Assembly (NCBI GenBank): GCA_047602365.1
Contig: JASGHM010000001.1
Span: 1,116,001 to 1,180,000 of the forward strand
Length of the DNA stretch: 64,000 bases
Direction of reading: 5' to 3'
DNA from: Piscinibacter sp047602365
Lineage (GTDB): Bacteria; Pseudomonadota; Gammaproteobacteria; Burkholderiales; Burkholderiaceae_C
Part shown: piece by piece, positions 61,710 through 64,000 of the stretch
Position numbering within the stretch: the first letter of the stretch is position 1
Layout of the letters: the number at the start of each line of letters is the position of its first letter
Notes under the pieces: generated by a model
Databases searched by the model: none
The model's input: the letters and a program-made list of their open reading frames with translations, nothing else
What the model was told of the DNA's origin: nothing
Position numbers and translations under genes: made by a program

Positions 61710-62177
61710 TCAGAGGCCCAGCTCGGACAGCCCCGGGTGATCGTCCGGCCGCCGGCCGAGCGGCCAGTGGAATTGGCGTTCGGCCTCGGCGATCGGCAGG
61801 TCGTTGATGCTGGCGAAGCGCCGCACCATGAACCCCTGCTCGTTGAACTCCCAGTTCTCGTTGCCGTAGCTGCGGTACCAGTGGCCGGAGTCGTCGTGCC
61901 ACTCGTAGGCGAAACGCACCGCGATGCGGTTGCCGGTGAACGCCCACAGCTCCTTGATCAGCCGGTAGTCGAGTTCCTTCGCCCACTTGCGGCGCAGGAA
62001 GGCCTTGACCTCCTCGCGTCCGACCGGGAACTCGGCGCGGTTGCGCCAGCGGGTGTCCTCGGTGTAGACCCGCGCACAGACCTCGGGGTCGCGGGTGTTC
62101 CAGGCGTCCTCGGCGCCGCGCACCTTGCGGATCGCGGTCTCTTCGGTGAAGGGTGGAACCGGTGCTCGCGTTTCCAT
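61710..62177 (-). CDS. DUF1348 (NTF2/SnoaL-like) protein
   Basis: A 155-residue small cone-fold protein of DUF1348. TRWRNRAEFPVGREEVKAFL, RFAYEWHDDSGHWYRSYGNE and WEFNEQGFMVRRFASINDLP are the conserved blocks of this family, which belongs to the NTF2/SnoaL-like fold. Function is not known; the fold often holds a hydrophobic ligand or small enzyme pocket. It sits on the same strand between cynS and the TIR gene. A 118-base gap with a terminator-like repeat separates it from cynS, so it likely has its own promoter. Confidence 0.9.
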   Translation of the reverse strand: METRAPVPPFTEETAIRKVRGAEDAWNTRDPEVCARVYTEDTRWRNRAEFPVGREEVKAFLRRKWAKELDYRLIKELWAFTGNRIAVRFAYEWHDDSGHWYRSYGNENWEFNEQGFMVRRFASINDLPIAEAERQFHWPLGRRPDDHPGLSELGL

Positions 62178-62266
62178 GCTCGATCTCCCATCAACAGCGC
62201 GCCCCGAATCGCCCCCCGCGACGAACTGAACGGCACGCCAGCGGCGTGTCCGTTCCAGCGAGGAGC

Positions 62267-62300
62267 ACTGAGCCGGCGCGCGAAGCGTGTCCGGCTCAGT
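62267..62300 (-). terminator. Inverted repeat at the 3' end of cynS
   Basis: ACTGAGCCGG (62267-62276) pairs exactly with CCGGCTCAGT (62291-62300) around a 14-base loop; the stop codon of cynS lies within the arm. No T run is clear, so termination efficiency is uncertain. A smaller hairpin, ACGCC-AGC-GGCGT, lies further on at 62235-62247. Confidence 0.55.
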
Positions 62301-62739
62301 AGGTCTTGTAGGGCAGGAACTTGCCCGACATCGTGATCGACACGCGGTCGCCCTTCGGGTCGGGTTCGCGCTGCAGGTCCATCTTGAAGTCGATCGCCGA
62401 CATGATGCCGTCGCCGAACTCCTCGTGGATCAGTTCCTTGAAGGTGGTGCCGTAGACGCTGACCAGTTCGTAGAAGCGGTAGATCAGCGGGTCGGTCGGC
62501 ACGCTGGTCGGCAGCGAGCCCTTGTAGGGCACCACCATCAGCCACTTCTTCTCGTCGGCGCTCAGGCCGAAGATCTTGCCGACCGCATCGGCCTGCTTCT
62601 TGTCCAGCGTCATCTGGCCCAGGCAGGCGGCCGTCACCCACTCCTTGCTCAGGCCGACCTTGGCGGCCACGTCGGCCCACTTGATGCCCTTGGCCACCTT
62701 GGTGGCGATGATCTTCTCGGTGACGTCCAGTCGGCTCAT
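62296..62739 (-). CDS. cynS: Cyanate hydratase (cyanase) CynS
   Basis: A 147-residue cyanase converting cyanate plus bicarbonate to ammonia and carbon dioxide in a decameric ring. The N-terminal helix-turn-helix-like domain is followed by the catalytic domain: PTDPLIYRFYELVSVYGTT holds the active-site Arg and Glu, and FGDGIMSAIDFK holds the Ser. It is slightly shorter than the 156-residue E. coli enzyme at the N-terminus. Its ATG overlaps the transporter ATPase stop (ATGA, 62736-62739), tying cyanate uptake to breakdown. Confidence 0.97.
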   Translation of the reverse strand: MSRLDVTEKIIATKVAKGIKWADVAAKVGLSKEWVTAACLGQMTLDKKQADAVGKIFGLSADEKKWLMVVPYKGSLPTSVPTDPLIYRFYELVSVYGTTFKELIHEEFGDGIMSAIDFKMDLQREPDPKGDRVSITMSGKFLPYKTY

Positions 62740-63635
62740 GCGATTCTCCTCAGGGTGCTGCCGTTGTGGGGTTGGGGCTGGGGTTCGGGCTGGGGCTCAG
62801 GCTCCACGCCCGGGCTGACTTCCGCCGGCTGCGCAGGCGCGCGGCCGTGCGACAGCTCCTTGCTGCGCGCGACCAGGAAGTCGACCAGGTGGTTGCGGAT
62901 GCGGTAGTACTGCGGGTCGTGGTGCAGCGTGGCGCGCTGACGGTCGCGCGGCATGGTGTTGCGGACGATCTCCGCCACGCGCGCCTGCGGGCCGTTGCTC
63001 ATCAGCAGGATGCGGTCGGCCAGCAGGATGGCCTCGTCGACGTCGTGCGTGATCATGAACACCGTCTGGTGCGTCTCGGCGCAGATGCGCAGCAGCTCGT
63101 CCTGGATGGTGCCGCGCGTCAGCGCGTCCAGCGCGCCGAAGGGCTCGTCGAGCAGCAGCATGCGCGGCTGGATCGCGAAGGCGCGCGCGATGCCCACACG
63201 CTGCTTCATTCCGCCGGACAGCTGGCTCGGCTTCTTGTCGATCGCCGCGGCCAGGCCGACCATGGCGACGTACTTCTCGACATGTTCGTTCACCTGCGCG
63301 GCGTTCCACAGCGGCCACTTGCTGCGCACCGCGAAGGCGATGTTCTTCCTGACCGTCAGCCAGGGCATCAGCGCATGGCCCTGGAAGACCACGCCGCGCT
63401 CCAGGCTCGGCCCGGCGACCTCGCGCTGGTCCATGAACACATGGCCCTCGCTGGCGCTCTCCAGCCCGGCCAGCACGTTGAGGATGGTCGTCTTGCCGCA
63501 GCCGCTGTGGCCGATGATGCAGACGAACTCGCCCTGGCGGATGCCGAAGTGCACGCTGTCGAAGACGATGCTGTCGCCGTAGCGTTTGCCCAGGCCCTCG
63601 ACCTGCAGGAACGGGCGCTCGGCTTCAGTCGACAT
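62736..63635 (-). CDS. Nitrate/cyanate-type ABC transporter ATPase (NrtD/CynD-like)
   Basis: A 299-residue ATPase of the NrtD/SsuB/TauB class. Walker A is IIGHSGCGKTTILNVLAGLE, the Q-loop is VFQGHALMPWLTVRKNIA and the signature is LSGGMKQRVGIARAFA. Walker B is MLLLDEPFGALD, and the switch His lies in MITHDVDEAILLAD. A Pro/Glu/Gln repeat (EPEPQPEPQPQP) marks the C-terminus. Coupling to cynS by a 4-base overlap makes cyanate the likely cargo, though nitrate is possible. The permease gene overlaps its start by 11 bases. Confidence 0.92.
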   Translation of the reverse strand: MSTEAERPFLQVEGLGKRYGDSIVFDSVHFGIRQGEFVCIIGHSGCGKTTILNVLAGLESASEGHVFMDQREVAGPSLERGVVFQGHALMPWLTVRKNIAFAVRSKWPLWNAAQVNEHVEKYVAMVGLAAAIDKKPSQLSGGMKQRVGIARAFAIQPRMLLLDEPFGALDALTRGTIQDELLRICAETHQTVFMITHDVDEAILLADRILLMSNGPQARVAEIVRNTMPRDRQRATLHHDPQYYRIRNHLVDFLVARSKELSHGRAPAQPAEVSPGVEPEPQPEPQPQPHNGSTLRRIA

Positions 63636-64000
63636 AGGTCACCGCCTTCTGCGCCTTCGCGAACACCAGGTCGAGCAGCATGCCGACCACGCCGATGACC
63701 AGGATCGCGAAGATCACGTTGGGCAGCGACAGGTTGTTCCACTCGTTCCAGACGAAGTAGCCGATGCCGGTGCCGCCGACCAGCATCTCGGCGGCGACGA
63801 TCACCAGCCAGGCGATGCCCATGCTGATGCGCATGCCGGTGAGGATGGTCGGCGCCGCGGCGGGCAGGATGACCTCGAAGGCGCGGCGCAGCGCCGAGAC
63901 CTCCAGCGTCTTCGCGACGTTGAGCCACTCGCGCCGCACGCTGGCCACGCCGAAGGCGGTGTTGATCAGCATCGGCCAGACCGAGCAGATGAAGATCACG
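63625..64000 (-). CDS. Nitrate/cyanate-type ABC transporter permease (partial)
   Basis: The C-terminal roughly 125 residues of an inner-membrane permease of the NrtB/CynB/SsuC class; its 5' end lies beyond the window. ILPAAAPTILTGMRISMGIA is the EAA-type coupling loop, and WLVIVAAEMLVGGTGIGYFV the conserved helix after it. A final helix (ILVIGVVGMLLDLVFAKAQ) ends the protein. It works with the ATPase encoded next; the binding-protein gene is presumably upstream, outside the window. Confidence 0.9.
   Translation of the reverse strand, partial: VIFICSVWPMLINTAFGVASVRREWLNVAKTLEVSALRRAFEVILPAAAPTILTGMRISMGIAWLVIVAAEMLVGGTGIGYFVWNEWNNLSLPNVIFAILVIGVVGMLLDLVFAKAQKAVTYVD

Noticed and set aside
59857..63635. 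Calling the TIR region a defence island
   Set aside because: Neighbours are upp, a DUF1348 protein and a cyanate operon, with no restriction, toxin-antitoxin or other defence gene, so only the protein itself is flagged.

Overview
The window looks like chromosome of a high-GC betaproteobacterium of the order Burkholderiales, probably near the Rubrivivax/Leptothrix/Methylibium assemblage. This is inferred from the strong G/C third-position bias, a DUF4148 protein, a metX-metW pair, a Burkholderiales-type ATP synthase c subunit, and the style of the amide/urea locus. I see no rRNA, tRNA, CRISPR array, insertion sequence or prophage. No gap between genes exceeds about 300 bases.

Layout. 1-7.3 kb holds housekeeping and unlinked genes: a sugar-kinase/AmgK-like protein, a LysR regulator, a DUF4148 protein, an FAD protein, a FliL-like protein, an M20 peptidase and an alpha/beta hydrolase. 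7.4-14.3 kb holds a dienoyl-CoA isomerase-like crotonase, then a complete tripartite RND efflux operon. 14.5-17.35 kb holds an exported metallo-beta-lactamase-fold hydrolase and metX-metW. The metX leader carries a recognisable SAM-II riboswitch. 17.4-23.4 kb is a signalling island: a histidine kinase, a periplasmic solute-binding protein, HD-GYP, a lone receiver, MerR-receiver and receiver-Hpt proteins.

23.6-40.4 kb is the most interesting block, a nitrogen-scavenging locus. A LuxR-type response regulator overlaps a giant sensor kinase whose N-terminus is an NCS1 (purine/cytosine/allantoin-type) permease. Divergently transcribed are a five-gene urea/short-chain-amide ABC transporter (urtABCDE/fmdDEF type), formamidase fmdA and zinc-ribbon fmdB. 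An aminotransferase, a glycerophosphodiesterase, aliphatic amidase amiE and a MoxR-ATPase/vWA pair follow. The same 16-bp palindrome (TACGTCG-N2-CGACGTA, one mismatch in one copy) lies upstream of both urtA and amiE, suggesting one regulator joins the two transcription units. Five genes in this block each carry an apparent single-base insertion, most simply explained as sequence errors.

40.5-44.0 kb is a TetR-controlled HlyD/ABC-2 exporter of the YbhGFSR kind. 44.0-52.9 kb is mixed: haloacetate dehalogenase, FMN glutamate-synthase-like protein, a response regulator, GST, a DUF898/M48 pair, cytosine deaminase, an orphan ATP synthase c subunit and a hemolysin III-type protein. 52.9-59.2 kb is a LysR-controlled, divergent operon of an MFS pump plus four redox/detoxification enzymes. 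59.2-64.0 kb, all on the minus strand, holds upp, a TIR-membrane-WD40 protein, a DUF1348 protein, cyanase and a nitrate/cyanate-type ABC transporter that runs off the window.

Taken together the window is rich in scavenging of small nitrogen compounds (amides, urea, cyanate, cytosine/uracil), export pumps and signal transduction.
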